NCBI GenBank assembly: GCA_003278465.1
Contig: QCFC01000012.1
Location: forward strand, 1-55,233
Length of the DNA: 55,233 bases
Reading direction: 5' to 3'
From: Prochlorococcus sp. AG-363-B04
GTDB taxonomy: Bacteria; Cyanobacteriota; Cyanobacteriia; PCC-6307; Cyanobiaceae
Within the stretch, counting starts at the first letter, position 1, and each line of letters starts with the position of its first letter. The translations under genes were made by a program, and so were the position numbers. The notes beneath the pieces were generated by a model. That model saw only the letters and a list, made by a program, of their open reading frames with translations, did no database searches and had not been told where the DNA came from. Below are positions 43,660-53,653 of this stretch, one piece after another.

Positions 43660-43739
43660 TAACAATGAAAACTAAAATAAGAAATATTTCTTCATAATCT
43701 CAACAAGAAAAGTACCTTTCTATTTATAGCCTCTAATAA

Positions 43740-46661
43740 TTATTCTTGCTTCTTTTGATTATTTAACACATCAACACATCTGCCACAAAGTTGAGGGTGA
43801 GTCAAATCAAAACCAATATCAGTCTCATAATGCCAACATCGTTCACATTTGGATCCACGAGCTTTAGCAACTTCGATAGTCGCCATTTCACATTCTTTAT
43901 TTCCAAGCAATTCTGCCCAAGGCTCTCCACCTATTTGTAAATATGAAACAAGAAGCCAGTCTCTCAGACCATCAACTTCAGATTTCCCTTCATTTTTTAG
44001 CCAAATTAATGCATCTTCCAGATCACTATCGCATGCATCTAATCTAACAGCCGCCTCCAAAGCTGCTCCTAAATTCTGATTAGCTCTACAATCTTCCAAA
44101 ACACGATTAATAGCTGTTCTTAAATCTCTTAAATGACGCATTGGTCTATTTAATGAGCTATCTCTCCAAGACCCTGGGACCTTAGGCCAACCTCTCTGGA
44201 AAACAGAATCTTCATCCACTGAATAAGGTAAATTCTGCCAAATATCTTCTGCCATATGGCATAGGACAGGGGATATCATCCCTGCAAAACTCTCAATAAT
44301 TAAGGATAAAACTGTCTGACAACTTCTCCTACGAAAAGATGTTTGTGAACTCACATAAAGCCTATCTTTTGCAATATCTAAATAAAAATTTGACAAATCA
44401 ACCACACAATAACTCTGCAGCAACTGAAAAAACTTATAAAATTCGTATTTTTCAAATGCTCTTGAAATTTCATCAAGAATTTCTGCTGTCCTTTGAAGCA
44501 TCCATCTATCAAGAAGTGGTAATTCTTTTATAGGTATAGAATCTAAAGCTGGTTCAAAGTCATGCAAATTTCCCAATAGATAACGCGCAGTATTTCTAAC
44601 CTTTCTATAAACATCTGAGAGCTGACTTAGAATATTTGACCCAATAGGGACATCCACAGAGTAGTCTACAGAACTAACCCATAAGCGAAGCACATCTGCT
44701 CCATAAGGAGGATTATTTTTTTGATTTTTACCTCCATCAATAATAATTGATGGATCTACGACGTTGCCTAGTGATTTACTCATTTTCCTGCCTTGTTCAT
44801 CTAATGCAAATCCATGAGTAAGTACTTGCTTATATGGTGGCTTTCCATTAACAGCTATTGAAGTAAGCAAAGAAGATTGAAACCAGCCTCGATGCTGATC
44901 AGAGCCTTCTAAATACAAATCAGCAGGATAACTTAATTCTTCTCTTTTACTTGAGACAGCTGCCCAACTTGATCCAGAGTCAAACCATACATCCATTGTA
45001 TCCATCCCTTTCCTCCATCTGTCTGCCTGACAGGCATAGGAAGCAGGGAGCAAGACAGATTCATCATTTTCCCACCAGACATCAGCCCCATGTTCTGCTA
45101 CTAAATCTCTAATATGTGAAATAGTCTCAGCATTAATCAACACAGAGTCTCCTTCTCGTTCATAAAAAACTGGGATTGGGACACCCCAGATTCGCTGTCT
45201 AGAAATACACCAATCACCACGCTCTCTTACCATTGATTCTATTCGATTTTTTCCAGTACTAGGTAACCAATCCACCTCCTCAATCGAACTCAATGCATTG
45301 TTCCTAAATCCTTCCACTGAAGCAAACCACTGTTCTGTTGCCCTAAAAATTGTGGGTTTTTTAGTCCGCCAGTCATAGGGATACTTATGAGAATAAGACT
45401 CTTGCTTAAGCAAAGATCCAGTCTCGGAAAGTATAGAAATTATCTTTGGATTGGCATCTTTCAGAACATCAAGTCCCTTAAACAATCCTGCTTCTTCGGT
45501 AAAGATTCCTGCCTCATTAACAGGACAAAGAACATCCAAGTTATTCTTTTGCCCTGTATTGAAATCATCTACTCCATGTCCAGGAGCAGTATGAACTAAA
45601 CCTGTACCTGATTCGGTGTTGATGTAATTACCACCAATAACAACCGGACTAATTCGATCCATTAAAGGGTTTAAATATAAAATTTCTGCCAAATCTTCAC
45701 CTTTTACAATTGCTTGAGGTTTCAAACTCATCTCTAATTTGACTGAAATTAATTCCAACAGATCAGCTGCAACAACTAGGAAACGGCCCGCTTCATCCAT
45801 AGCGAATGTGTAATCAAGTTGACCATTAACCGAAATAGCTAGATTCGCCGGCAAAGTCCAAGGTGTCGTGGTCCATATAGCTAGAAACACAACCTTTTTC
45901 AAAGAATCTTTTGTTGTAGGTAAATCAAGTCCCTGTGAAGACAGGATCACTCGCAATGCCTCTGGAAGCTCTATTACAGGGAAAGAGGCATAAACACTTT
46001 GACTGATATGGCCTTCCGGATATTCCAATTCTGCTTCCGCTAAGGCTGTTTTGGAACTTGGGCTCCAATGAACAGGCTTTAAACCGCGGTATATATATCC
46101 CTTCAAGGCCATTAATCCAAAAACCTCAATCTGAGAAGCCTCATACTCCTTCTGAAGTGTTAGATAAGAATGATCCCAATCCGCCCAAATTCCCCATCGG
46201 CGAAATCCTGACATTTGGCTGGCTATTTGTTTTTTTGCAAATGCAGCTGCTTTCTTACGTAATTTGAGGGGGGTTAAACAGGCTCTCTGTTCCTTTTCAA
46301 GGGATTGAAGGACCTTTAACTCAATAGGCAATCCATGACAATCCCATCCCGGAATAAAACAAACTTTACGGCCTAAAAGAATCTGATACTTGTTAATTAT
46401 GTCCTTAAGAACCTTATTAAGAGCATGTCCCATATGCAATGCACCATTGGCATATGGAGGTCCATCATGAAGAGTAAATTTCGGACCTAAATTTTCCAAG
46501 CCAAGTTTCAGGTCAATGCCCTTTTGTTGCCAAAACGCCTGTAATTCTGGCTCCCTCTTAACAGCATTGGCTCTCATCCCAAAATCAGTCCTCAAAAGGT
46601 TGAGGGTTTCCTTGTATGTCCGGCGAACTTCACCATCAAAATGCTTCTCCTTCTTAGTCAC
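43740..46661 (-). CDS. ileS: Isoleucyl-tRNA synthetase
   Basis: Charges tRNA-Ile with isoleucine and edits valine. The 973-residue class I enzyme has the HIGH motif as HMGH (76-79, in [13 protein letters not shown]), the CP1 editing domain, KMSKS (626-630, in [12 protein letters not shown]), an anticodon-binding domain, and a C-terminal zinc finger [14 protein letters not shown] near the end. This is the bacterial (ileS1) form with complete zinc cysteines. The start is GTG at 46661. The Ycf66-like gene ends 22 bp upstream on the same strand. If the CAU tRNA at 5200 is Ile2, it would be a substrate of this enzyme. Confidence 0.97.
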   Translation of the reverse strand: MTKKEKHFDGEVRRTYKETLNLLRTDFGMRANAVKREPELQAFWQQKGIDLKLGLENLGPKFTLHDGPPYANGALHMGHALNKVLKDIINKYQILLGRKVCFIPGWDCHGLPIELKVLQSLEKEQRACLTPLKLRKKAAAFAKKQIASQMSGFRRWGIWADWDHSYLTLQKEYEASQIEVFGLMALKGYIYRGLKPVHWSPSSKTALAEAELEYPEGHISQSVYASFPVIELPEALRVILSSQGLDLPTTKDSLKKVVFLAIWTTTPWTLPANLAISVNGQLDYTFAMDEAGRFLVVAADLLELISVKLEMSLKPQAIVKGEDLAEILYLNPLMDRISPVVIGGNYINTESGTGLVHTAPGHGVDDFNTGQKNNLDVLCPVNEAGIFTEEAGLFKGLDVLKDANPKIISILSETGSLLKQESYSHKYPYDWRTKKPTIFRATEQWFASVEGFRNNALSSIEEVDWLPSTGKNRIESMVRERGDWCISRQRIWGVPIPVFYEREGDSVLINAETISHIRDLVAEHGADVWWENDESVLLPASYACQADRWRKGMDTMDVWFDSGSSWAAVSSKREELSYPADLYLEGSDQHRGWFQSSLLTSIAVNGKPPYKQVLTHGFALDEQGRKMSKSLGNVVDPSIIIDGGKNQKNNPPYGADVLRLWVSSVDYSVDVPIGSNILSQLSDVYRKVRNTARYLLGNLHDFEPALDSIPIKELPLLDRWMLQRTAEILDEISRAFEKYEFYKFFQLLQSYCVVDLSNFYLDIAKDRLYVSSQTSFRRRSCQTVLSLIIESFAGMISPVLCHMAEDIWQNLPYSVDEDSVFQRGWPKVPGSWRDSSLNRPMRHLRDLRTAINRVLEDCRANQNLGAALEAAVRLDACDSDLEDALIWLKNEGKSEVDGLRDWLLVSYLQIGGEPWAELLGNKECEMATIEVAKARGSKCERCWHYETDIGFDLTHPQLCGRCVDVLNNQKKQE

Positions 46662-46683
46662 GATTGTTCAGCAGTGTCAGGAA

Positions 46684-47265
46684 TTATGAAATCTTGGTAG
46701 AAGAATCTGATTCAGATTGCACTCCAAGCCCTTCTTCAGGGGACTTCAATTTATCTGGCAAGGAGTCTTTAACAGCTTGATCGATTTCCAAAAAACCATC
46801 TGAAAGATTTTTATCTTCTGCTACTTCCTGTCTTATCCACTTCTTCCCAGTAGTTTTTTTGTTCCCTATTGATCGTAACAACTGAAATAGTCCTACAAAA
46901 ACCCCAATGAAATTTGCCGAGATTTCGCCTAACTGCTTAAAACTCTTAATCCATCTATCCGTTGACCTAAATCGGAACTGCTCTTGAGTACTTAATTGCT
47001 GCCATCGACTCTGTGCAACTTCTACCCCTAAACGACTTATCAAAAGAGCCGCTACCAGTACCGCCAAAATTGGAGCCCCGTACAAACGTTCTCTGCTATC
47101 AAAGAGAATCAAACCCAAAAGCAACACAACAGCTCCCCATAGCTGATCACGTGGTCGACTTAATTCAGTTGCAAGAATGGGTAGAAATAAAATGACCAAA
47201 CCTGCAACAAAACACAAGCATCCAAAAAAGATGGCCAACATAATTGCGAAAAGGCCTAGTGCCAT
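46684..47265 (-). CDS. Ycf66-like membrane protein
   Basis: From the ATG at 47265 the protein is 193 residues. Three hydrophobic segments lie in the N-terminal half (about 4-30, 38-52 and 57-75), then a helical soluble part with many R, Q and E residues and an acidic tail. The block RPRDQLWGAVVLLLGLILFDS then ERLYGAPILAVLVAALLISR resembles Ycf66-like proteins of marine picocyanobacteria; that name is my recollection and not certain. The frame continues upstream to 47301, where it would run into the divergent tRNA-Leu, so the inner ATG is chosen. It is 22 bp ahead of ileS. Confidence 0.6.
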   Translation of the reverse strand: MALGLFAIMLAIFFGCLCFVAGLVILFLPILATELSRPRDQLWGAVVLLLGLILFDSRERLYGAPILAVLVAALLISRLGVEVAQSRWQQLSTQEQFRFRSTDRWIKSFKQLGEISANFIGVFVGLFQLLRSIGNKKTTGKKWIRQEVAEDKNLSDGFLEIDQAVKDSLPDKLKSPEEGLGVQSESDSSTKIS

Positions 47266-47295
47266 TTTGCTACTAATAGCTAAAATTATGAAATT

Positions 47296-47377
47296 GCCCA
47301 CCTGGCGGAATTGGTAGACGCGCTGGTTTTAGGTACCAGTGACCTAGGTCGTGGGAGTTCAAGTCTCCCGGTGGGCA
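47296..47377 (+). tRNA. tRNA-Leu (UAG)
   Basis: An 82-nt class II tRNA with acceptor GCCCACC/GGTGGGC, discriminator A, anticodon stem CTGGT/ACCAG with loop TTTAGGT (anticodon TAG), a long variable arm, and T arm GGGAG/CTCCC with loop TTCAAGT. CCA is not encoded. Reads CUN codons. Confidence 0.97.
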
Positions 47378-47422
47378 CTTAAAGAAAAAACACTATATAA
47401 ACTGGTTTTGTTTACCTGTACT

Positions 47423-47448
47423 CAAGTCCACAGGTTTTCAAGTCCACA
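47423..47448. repeat. Two direct copies of CAAGTCCACA upstream of crtR
   Basis: Copies at 47423-47432 and 47439-47448, 16 bp start to start, between tRNA-Leu and crtR. They could be a tandem operator or an accidental duplication. Confidence 0.5.
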
Positions 47449-47511
47449 CCTGATCATCAGTTTCCTAACTTGGGAAAGATCTAATTTTTTAGTGCCAATT
47501 CACTGAATGCA

Positions 47512-48552
47512 ATGACCAAGACACTCACCAATCCTGAACCTCGTGAGGTGTCCAGCCAATTCCATTCAACTTCATATTGGCAAAAAATCATTCAAGAATA
47601 TCTAGATCCACCAAATGCTTTGAATCCAACAGTTGGCCTTTTCCTAGGTGGCTACTGCTTAGCGGGACTCACCATTTGGGAATGGTATCAAGGCGAATGG
47701 CCTTTACCTGTGCTTGTAGGTATGGCCTTCCTCTCTCTTCATATGGAAGGCACTGTCATACATGATGCATGCCATAACGCAGCCCATCCAAACCGTTGGA
47801 TCAATCAAGCTATGGGCCATGGATCGGCGATCTTGCTGGGATTTAGTTTTCCAGTTTTCACCAGAGTGCATCTACAGCATCACTCCCATGTAAATGACCC
47901 CAAAAATGATCCTGATCATATTGTCAGCACTTTTGGGCCAGTTTGGTTGATTGCTCCAAGATTCTTTTATCATGAATATTTTTTCTTTGAAAGGAAACTT
48001 TGGAGGAGGTATGAACTACTTCAATGGGGAATAGAGAGGGGATTATTTATATCGATAGTTATTGCTGGCATTCAATTTAATTTCATGAATGTAATCTATA
48101 ATCTCTGGTTCGGACCTGCACTTATGGTTGGAGTAACGTTAGGTATTTTCTTTGATTACCTTCCACATAGACCTTTTTTATCAAGAAACAGATGGACAAA
48201 TGCAAGAGTTTACCCAAGTAAATTAATGAATTGGTTAATCATGGGACAAAATTACCATTTAGTTCATCATCTATGGCCATCAATTCCATGGTTTGAGTAT
48301 AAGCCAGCATATGAAGCCACTAAGCCATTATTAGACATAAAAGGATCCCCTCAAAGGATGGGAATCTTTGAAACCAAAAAAGATGGTTTTAATTTTCTTT
48401 ATGACGTCATTTTAGGAATTAGAAGTCATAAAAAAAGACGAAGTAAAATGAGGCCATTAGCAAAGTTAATGCCTAATCATCGTTGGCGAAAAGGCTGGAT
48501 AAGCCTATTGCATAGAACAGCTGTAATACCTAATTCAAGCAAGAAAGATTAA
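47512..48552 (+). CDS. crtR: Beta-carotene hydroxylase (CrtR type)
   Basis: Membrane di-iron enzyme that hydroxylates beta-carotene rings to make zeaxanthin, the main photoprotective carotenoid of these cells. The 346-residue protein belongs to the fatty-acid-desaturase fold with three histidine boxes: HDACHNAAH (84-92), HLQHHSH (120-126) and [10 protein letters not shown] (about 247-256). Hydrophobic helices occur at about 40-57, 65-80, 103-117, 180-200 and 205-225. ATG at 47512. It follows tRNA-Leu after 134 bp and overlaps the convergent gatC by 4 bp. Its isoprenoid supply depends on ispH. Confidence 0.93.
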   Translation: MTKTLTNPEPREVSSQFHSTSYWQKIIQEYLDPPNALNPTVGLFLGGYCLAGLTIWEWYQGEWPLPVLVGMAFLSLHMEGTVIHDACHNAAHPNRWINQAMGHGSAILLGFSFPVFTRVHLQHHSHVNDPKNDPDHIVSTFGPVWLIAPRFFYHEYFFFERKLWRRYELLQWGIERGLFISIVIAGIQFNFMNVIYNLWFGPALMVGVTLGIFFDYLPHRPFLSRNRWTNARVYPSKLMNWLIMGQNYHLVHHLWPSIPWFEYKPAYEATKPLLDIKGSPQRMGIFETKKDGFNFLYDVILGIRSHKKRRSKMRPLAKLMPNHRWRKGWISLLHRTAVIPNSSKKD

Positions 48553-48842
48553 TCAGAAAGTATCTTGGGGACCCTATAAAAATCACCTTCACGATGAGGA
48601 GAAAGGTTTAATATCTCTTCCCTAACTGAAGTTTGTTTTATATGATCTTCCCTCATTATATTTACCACTTCTACTGCTCTTGTCGTAGGTACAATATTAC
48701 TAGTATCAATCTTCTCCAATTGTGCTACATAACTAATAATTTTTTCTAGTTGATCTGTATAAGCCTCAATTTTCTCAGCTGGCAAATCCAAACGAGCAAG
48801 CTCTGCAACCTTGCGTACATCATCAGAAGTGATTTTGGTCAT
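48549..48842 (-). CDS. gatC: Aspartyl/glutamyl-tRNA amidotransferase subunit C
   Basis: Small subunit that tethers GatA and GatB in the complex that converts Glu-tRNA-Gln to Gln-tRNA-Gln. The 97-residue protein starts [20 protein letters not shown] (about 4-23) and has the conserved [15 protein letters not shown] loop and a short [13 protein letters not shown] end, all typical. The ATG overlaps the creatininase-family stop by 4 bp (ATGA), so translation is probably coupled to that gene. The 3' end overlaps crtR by 4 bp. Confidence 0.94.
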   Translation of the reverse strand: MTKITSDDVRKVAELARLDLPAEKIEAYTDQLEKIISYVAQLEKIDTSNIVPTTRAVEVVNIMREDHIKQTSVREEILNLSPHREGDFYRVPKILSD

Positions 48843-49627
48843 GATTCGTTCAAGAAGCCAATAAGTTCATCACTTAAACATGAAGCCGCCTTTTCAAGAA
48901 GTAAAGCCCCATGTTCAGGTTTAGCAAGGAAAGGGTCAGATCCCATTCGACCATCAGGATACCGAGTCCTGAAATCATCAGGACCATATATAGGCCCAGC
49001 CTGATGAGAATCGGGTAATGGCTTCTTTTTACTAAGCAAACTTGGTTCTAAAAAAAAAGACACGGCAATTTCACTAGGCGTTGCATGCTGACCCTCTCTA
49101 GCCCCATAGAGACGATGAGCCTCTCGAAACACTGAGCCGGCCATAAACCAATTCGAAAGCTTGCAACGCAAGCTAGGTGCAACCTGAAGTCTCTTTGTGG
49201 CTGCACTTGAATAGGCCTGAGCGAATGCAGCTTTTGCAGTAGCACTATTACCTCCATGGCCATTAATTACAAAAATTCTCTCAAAACCATTTCTTGCAAG
49301 AGAGAGAATCAAATCGTGAAGTACTGCTAACAAAGTCGAAGGAGTAAGACTCATGGTTCCTGAAAAACCGAGATGATGCTCAGCCATTCCATATGACTGA
49401 ATTGGGGCTACCAAGACACCAGTTCTTCGACCCACCTCAATTGCAACACCCTCTGCAGTTATTGCATCCGTACCTATGGCACCTGTAGGTCCATGCTGCT
49501 CAGTAGAGCCAATAGGCAAGATCACACCCTTGCAATGTTGCAAATAATCATCTACCTCTGGCCAACTGCGAAGCTCCAATCGAATCGAATCCTCATTTTG
49601 CAATTCATTAGGCAATTGGAAGGTCAT
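48839..49627 (-). CDS. Creatininase-family amidohydrolase
   Basis: The 262-residue protein belongs to the creatinine amidohydrolase superfamily, which also includes MftE peptidase and FAPy deformylases. Motifs: [18 protein letters not shown] (about 37-54; Glu and His for metal), [12 protein letters not shown] (about 84-95) and [12 protein letters not shown] (about 119-130). The metal ligands appear complete, so an active hydrolase is expected. Its substrate in cyanobacteria is not known; creatinine is unlikely. ATG at 49627 follows AGGAAAG. It overlaps gatC by 4 bp and is divergent from pyrB (237 bp). Confidence 0.85.
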   Translation of the reverse strand: MTFQLPNELQNEDSIRLELRSWPEVDDYLQHCKGVILPIGSTEQHGPTGAIGTDAITAEGVAIEVGRRTGVLVAPIQSYGMAEHHLGFSGTMSLTPSTLLAVLHDLILSLARNGFERIFVINGHGGNSATAKAAFAQAYSSAATKRLQVAPSLRCKLSNWFMAGSVFREAHRLYGAREGQHATPSEIAVSFFLEPSLLSKKKPLPDSHQAGPIYGPDDFRTRYPDGRMGSDPFLAKPEHGALLLEKAASCLSDELIGFLNES

Positions 49628-49864
49628 AGGTAAGATCTTTCCTATAGCAATAGCGACTTCAAAACTAGAAATGGATCAGGATTGTCTAAAAGAACATCAG
49701 ACATATATAAAGAAAAAATTGTGATCCATAGCAATATCATTAGCTCTAGATCGGATTAAAGTCTTTATTAATAGCTATTTTCAAACAAATTTCCTCAATT
49801 CATCAAACAAAACGATCAACTCTGGACAATTCCCTGATTCATAACCCCCATCAAAGCTTGGCCT

Positions 49865-50875
49865 ATGAGTGACTGGAAACATCGACACATAATTGACCTC
49901 GCCACTTTCTCTCTGAAGGATTACGAGTCAGTATTAGAATTGGCTCATAGATTTGAAGAGATTCCAAGCACTGGCAAAAGAAAATTGCCCGCACTTCAAG
50001 GCAGGCTAGTAACAACTCTATTTTTCGAACCTAGTACACGAACTAGGAGTAGTTTTGAGCTTGCAGCCAAGAATCTTTCTGCAGATGTACAAAGCTTCAG
50101 CCCCAGCTCCAGCTCTCTAAACAAGGGAGAGACACCTCTTGATACTGCACTCACTTATGTCGCAATGGGGTCTGATGTACTAATTGTCAGACATCGATCC
50201 ACAACTGTCCCTGAACAATTAGCAAAAGCGCTTGACTTAACAGGAAAGAAAACTGCTGTATTAAATGGTGGTGATGGATTACATAGTCACCCCAGCCAAG
50301 GACTTCTCGATCTTTATACCCTCGCTCAACACTTTCAACCCGAAAAACCAACACCTAATGCTTTAAAAGGAAGAAATATCACGATCGTTGGCGACATCCT
50401 TCATTCTCGCGTTGCACGATCAAACCTATGGGCCCTAACAGCATCAGGAGCTGATGTAACACTGTGCGGACCACCAAGTCTTTTACCTGAAGAATTTGAA
50501 TCATTCGTAAAAGCACCACCTCCAGGGCAAAAAAATGATCCAATCAAAAAACGCGGAAAAATTAAAGTGCTTAGAAACCTTTCCGAAGGATTAAGAGATG
50601 CTGATGCAGTTATGGCTTTAAGGCTTCAAAGAGAAAGGATGAGCCAAAATTTAATTACTGATATCAATCAATATCATCAAGAGTTTGGAATTACTCACGA
50701 AAGACTCAAAGTCTGCAAGAAAAATGTAGTTGTTCTTCATCCTGGACCTGTAAACAGAGGTATTGAAATAAGCAGTAATTTACTAGACGATAACTCGATA
50801 AGCCTTGTAGAAAAACAAGTTAGAAATGGCATTTCAATTCGTATGGCATTATTATATTTAATTACAGCAAACTAG
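49865..50875 (+). CDS. pyrB: Aspartate carbamoyltransferase catalytic subunit
   Basis: Joins carbamoyl phosphate and aspartate at the start of pyrimidine synthesis. The 336-residue protein has the carbamoyl-phosphate motif STRTR (57-61, in [13 protein letters not shown]), the active-site Ser/Lys loop [15 protein letters not shown], the His in [26 protein letters not shown], and the HPGPVNRG loop near the C-terminus. All are complete. ATG at 49865. No regulatory pyrI is adjacent, as is normal outside enterobacteria. Divergent from the creatininase gene. Confidence 0.97.
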   Translation: MSDWKHRHIIDLATFSLKDYESVLELAHRFEEIPSTGKRKLPALQGRLVTTLFFEPSTRTRSSFELAAKNLSADVQSFSPSSSSLNKGETPLDTALTYVAMGSDVLIVRHRSTTVPEQLAKALDLTGKKTAVLNGGDGLHSHPSQGLLDLYTLAQHFQPEKPTPNALKGRNITIVGDILHSRVARSNLWALTASGADVTLCGPPSLLPEEFESFVKAPPPGQKNDPIKKRGKIKVLRNLSEGLRDADAVMALRLQRERMSQNLITDINQYHQEFGITHERLKVCKKNVVVLHPGPVNRGIEISSNLLDDNSISLVEKQVRNGISIRMALLYLITAN

Positions 50876-50904
50876 TCTACTTAAATAATCTCAATGCAAA
50901 GTAC

Positions 50905-50930
50905 AAAAAAGTCAAGTAACAGAAACTTGA
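50905..50930 (-). terminator. Possible terminator of the ycf20 gene
   Basis: Stem TCAAGT (50912-50917)/ACTTGA (50925-50930) with a 7-nt loop, followed on the minus strand by C and six T (50910-50905). It is 47 bp past the leftward stop at 50977. The stem is short, so strength is doubtful. Confidence 0.4.
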
Positions 50931-50976
50931 ATTAATAAATTACAGTTTAAGAGGTTATCTGCGTTACAAAATCATC

Positions 50977-51318
50977 TTATAGTAATTTAAATCCCTCCAG
51001 CAATAGGCCATAAAGTAGTCCAATTCTAGAGAAATCCAATAATTGTCTAGTCATTGCAATTTTTTCATTAGTTCGTAAATTAAATCGTAATCTAACCATA
51101 CTCTCTAATAATAATACCGTAATCAAAGCTCCTACAGGGTCAAAAAGAGCTAAAACTCCACTAATTACGCCAATAGAACTGCCAATTAAAAAAGATACAA
51201 GAAGCACTATCAAAAGCAGAGAGGATCGACGCCATGGATTAGTAGACCATGCTTCTAATCTATCTAAAAACTTTCCAAATGTCTTATTTAATCGAGTAAC
51301 CTGAGACTTCCTTACCAT
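50977..51318 (-). CDS. ycf20: DUF565/Ycf20-like membrane protein
   Basis: A 113-residue membrane protein with two or three hydrophobic segments (about 32-52, 55-72 and a weaker one at 93-112). The conserved block WSTNPWRRSSLLLIVLLVSF (about 25-44) marks the DUF565/Ycf20 family of cyanobacteria and plastids. The plant and algal members are linked to non-photochemical quenching in some studies, but the molecular role is unresolved. ATG at 51318. Leftward, convergent with pyrB (101 bp), and followed by a weak terminator-like hairpin. Confidence 0.75.
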   Translation of the reverse strand: MVRKSQVTRLNKTFGKFLDRLEAWSTNPWRRSSLLLIVLLVSFLIGSSIGVISGVLALFDPVGALITVLLLESMVRLRFNLRTNEKIAMTRQLLDFSRIGLLYGLLLEGFKLL

Positions 51319-51427
51319 GAAAAATGTCAGATTTTTGTCAAGTCAAATATAATCAGATCATATCACTAAAAGCCAAGAAAACTAGTAAATTAATTAAAAA
51401 TCTTGACCTAAAGAATTTAATACTAAA

Positions 51428-51628
51428 TCAACTAGCCTCAGCTTTAGACTTCTTCGAAGTTTTCCCTTCTAATAATTCATGCAAAGCCTCCATTTGAGCA
51501 AGTACACCTCTAATCTCCCCAGCCTCGGGAAGCATGCCATCGTCCAAAACACCCTGATGCATCTCTCGTAACTCCTGACGGATATAACGAAGATGACTCA
51601 CAACTTGCTCACGTTTAGATTGTGACAT
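51428..51628 (-). CDS. Conserved hypothetical protein, 66 residues
   Basis: Not recognised by name. Small, soluble and mainly helical: two charged amphipathic helices (REQVVSHLRYIRQELREMHQ, about 6-25, and EIRGVLAQMEALHELLEGK, about 38-56) joined by LDDGMLPEAG, ending in a lysine-rich tail. The layout suggests a helical hairpin that may dimerise or bind a partner. The ATG at 51628 is preceded by GAGAGG on the minus strand. Similar short proteins appear to occur in related picocyanobacteria, from memory. No neighbour gives a functional clue. Confidence 0.65.
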   Translation of the reverse strand: MSQSKREQVVSHLRYIRQELREMHQGVLDDGMLPEAGEIRGVLAQMEALHELLEGKTSKKSKAEAS

Positions 51629-51665
51629 TGATCACCAACCTCTCTTACTCATAACCTTTAATTCA

Positions 51666-51824
51666 TCACCTATCAAATTTGATCTGACAGGTGCGATCAT
51701 TTGCAAAAATTCCAGCCAAAGAGATGATTCCAAAAGTTAAAATAGCTGTAGGGCGAGCCAAAATAGATGGTATCACTAAGAAAGTAATCCCAATTAGGAT
51801 TAGAGAACAGTAGCAACTATTCAT
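51666..51824 (-). CDS. Possible small membrane protein, 52 residues
   Basis: From an ATG at 51824 with a strong GGAGGT 10 bases upstream. The peptide begins MNSCYCSLILIGITFLVIPS and has one or two hydrophobic stretches (about 6-22 and 26-42) and a charged end CQIKFDR. The open frame extends further upstream to 51899 without a better ribosome site. Not recognised. A real gene is plausible but unproved; it lies between the 66-residue protein gene and tRNA-Ala on the same strand. Confidence 0.4.
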   Translation of the reverse strand: MNSCYCSLILIGITFLVIPSILARPTAILTFGIISLAGIFANDRTCQIKFDR

Positions 51825-52012
51825 TAACAAAGGTACCTCCATGAAATACTGATTTTTTCTTTGTGCTTTTTTGTATCCACGGAATAATCTCAACTCCAAA
51901 ATACACCAGCAAACTCAAACAAAAGCGATCTCTAAATGAACAAGATTGATTGCTATACCAAATAAATAAATTTTTTTGTTCCTTTTCAATGAAGATCTTG
52001 TACAAAAAACAA

Positions 52013-52085
52013 TGGAGAATAGGGGATTCGAACCCCTGGCCTCTGCGGTGCGATCACAGCGCTCTACCAACTGAGCTAATTCCCC
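52013..52085 (-). tRNA. tRNA-Ala (CGC)
   Basis: On the minus strand, a 73-nt cloverleaf with acceptor GGGGAAT/ATTCTCC (one G:T pair), discriminator A, D arm GCTC/GAGC, anticodon stem CTGTG/CGCAG with loop ATCGCAC (anticodon CGC), and T arm AGGGG/CCCCT with loop TTCGAAT. CCA is not encoded. Reads GCG, a rare codon in A+T-rich genes. Confidence 0.95.
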
Positions 52086-52143
52086 AATACACGAAAGCTA
52101 GCGTCCAGGCACAATGGTTGTCTGAGAAACTTCTACCGTAAAA

Positions 52144-52383
52144 ATGCGGAATCACGAAGTGGCCTTAAAAGAGACTGCGGTAAAGATAAATAGCGAAAGC
52201 CTGCAAGCCTTTGATGAAGACGCTGTAGCAATACTTGCTACACGACTTGAAGAGGATGACTACCTAAATCCTTTTGAGAGTCTTGAAGATTGGCACCTCT
52301 TAAGGGCTCTAGCAATACATAGACCAGAACTAACTCAACCCTACTTGCACTTAATTGATCAGGAACCATTCGATGAAGATTGA
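52144..52383 (+). CDS. Conserved cyanobacterial protein, DUF2555 family
   Basis: A 79-residue acidic protein of unknown function. The conserved core FDEDAVAILATRLEEDDY (about 23-40) and WHLLRALAIHRPELTQPYLHL (about 50-70) match the DUF2555 family as I recall it. Probably helical and soluble. ATG at 52144. Its last codons overlap the start of coaBC by 11 bp in another frame, so translation of the two is likely coupled. A link to coenzyme A synthesis or flavin handling is only inference from position. Confidence 0.7.
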   Translation: MRNHEVALKETAVKINSESLQAFDEDAVAILATRLEEDDYLNPFESLEDWHLLRALAIHRPELTQPYLHLIDQEPFDED

Positions 52384-53653
52384 CTTTAATCAACCTCTAA
52401 AAGGGCGACGTGTTCTCGTTGCAGCATCAGGAAGTATTGCTGCAGTAAAAACGCCTCTCTTAGTAAGTGGACTAATAAAAGAAGGTGCTGAAGTTCGTTG
52501 CATCCTCACCAAAAGCGCTGCTGAACTCGTAAGTCCATTAGCTCTTTCCAGTCTGAGTCGTCATCATTGTTATCTAGATGAGGATCAATGGAATCGGGAT
52601 GAATCAAGACCCTTACATATAGTTCTTTCCGAATGGGCTGAGGTTGTATTAGTCGCTCCATTAAGTGCAACTAGCCTGGCGAGATATGCGCATGGTTTAG
52701 CTGATGGCCTACTTGCAAGCGTTCTACTTGCAAGCGAGACGCCTGTGTTAGCGGCGGCGGCAATGAATACTTCAATGTGGGCTAATCCTGCGGTAAAGAG
52801 AAATTGGGAACTAATTAGTAATTATCCATCAGTTCTACCTTTACAACCTTCTTCTGGGTTACTTGCTTGTGATCGAATAGGAGATGGGCGAATGATGCAT
52901 CAAGACTTAATCGAATTAGCCTTAGAAAGTACTTTCTTGCAATTAGCAGCAGGGTCGTCAAATCAAATCAAACGTGACTGGATAGGCAAAAGAATCTTGA
53001 TAACCGCAGGACCTACAACTGAACCCCTAGATATAGCAAGAGTAATAAGCAATCGAAGCAGTGGCAAAATGGGGGTATTGCTAGCCCAAGCAGCAAAATT
53101 TAGAGGAGCTGAAGTAGATCTAATTCATGGCCCACTCCGAGTACCGACTGGATGGCTTGAAGGCTTAAACAATCATCCGATCAGCACAGCAAACGAAATG
53201 CAAGTGCAGCTAAACAAACGTCAAGCCAAAGCAGACGCTATAGCCATGACAGCTGCCATAGCAGACATAAGGAAAACCAAACTTGTCAATCCTGAAAAGA
53301 AAGCCAAAGAAACCCTGCTAACTGAGATCAACGAAGATCTGGAACTCGTTCCAGATTTACTCGAAGGTCTTGGATTACAGAAAACAAAAAACCAAGTATT
53401 ACTAGGCTTCTCTGCACTAACTGGCAATGCAAATCAAATTCAAAAGACTGCTGAAGCCAAGCGGTTAAAAAAAGGATGTGATCTGATGTTTGCCAACCCC
53501 ATTGATCAAACAGGACAAGGTTTCGATGAAAATCTCAATGGAGGCTGGCTATTAGGCCCCATGGGAACATTGCGGCATATACCAGTGACTTCAAAATTTG
53601 CTTTAGCGCACCAATTACTTGATGCCATGATCGAATTTGGCAATGCAAGCTAA
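52373..53653 (+). CDS. coaBC: Bifunctional phosphopantothenoylcysteine synthase/decarboxylase
   Basis: Makes 4'-phosphopantetheine for coenzyme A in two steps. From the ATG at 52373 the protein has 426 residues. The N-terminal flavoprotein decarboxylase domain (about 1-190) has VAASGSIAAVKTP, APLSATSLARYAHGLADG and the substrate motif AAAMNTSMW (PxMNxxMW-type). The C-terminal CoaB synthase domain (about 200-425) begins ILITAGPTTEPLD with ISNRSSGKMG and the AAIAD segment. The frame runs upstream to a TTG at 52355, but the ATG is preferred; it overlaps DUF2555 by 11 bp. A long gap precedes psbO. Confidence 0.95.
   Translation: MKIDFNQPLKGRRVLVAASGSIAAVKTPLLVSGLIKEGAEVRCILTKSAAELVSPLALSSLSRHHCYLDEDQWNRDESRPLHIVLSEWAEVVLVAPLSATSLARYAHGLADGLLASVLLASETPVLAAAAMNTSMWANPAVKRNWELISNYPSVLPLQPSSGLLACDRIGDGRMMHQDLIELALESTFLQLAAGSSNQIKRDWIGKRILITAGPTTEPLDIARVISNRSSGKMGVLLAQAAKFRGAEVDLIHGPLRVPTGWLEGLNNHPISTANEMQVQLNKRQAKADAIAMTAAIADIRKTKLVNPEKKAKETLLTEINEDLELVPDLLEGLGLQKTKNQVLLGFSALTGNANQIQKTAEAKRLKKGCDLMFANPIDQTGQGFDENLNGGWLLGPMGTLRHIPVTSKFALAHQLLDAMIEFGNAS

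Noticed and set aside
49626-49645. 20-bp imperfect palindrome at the creatininase start
   Set aside because: It coincides with the ribosome binding site and start codon, which explains the conserved bases; two mismatches and no independent sign of an operator.
51817-52005. 62-codon leftward frame between the small membrane ORF and tRNA-Ala
   Set aside because: Starts only with TTG, has no family likeness and overlaps the better-supported 51666-51824 frame.
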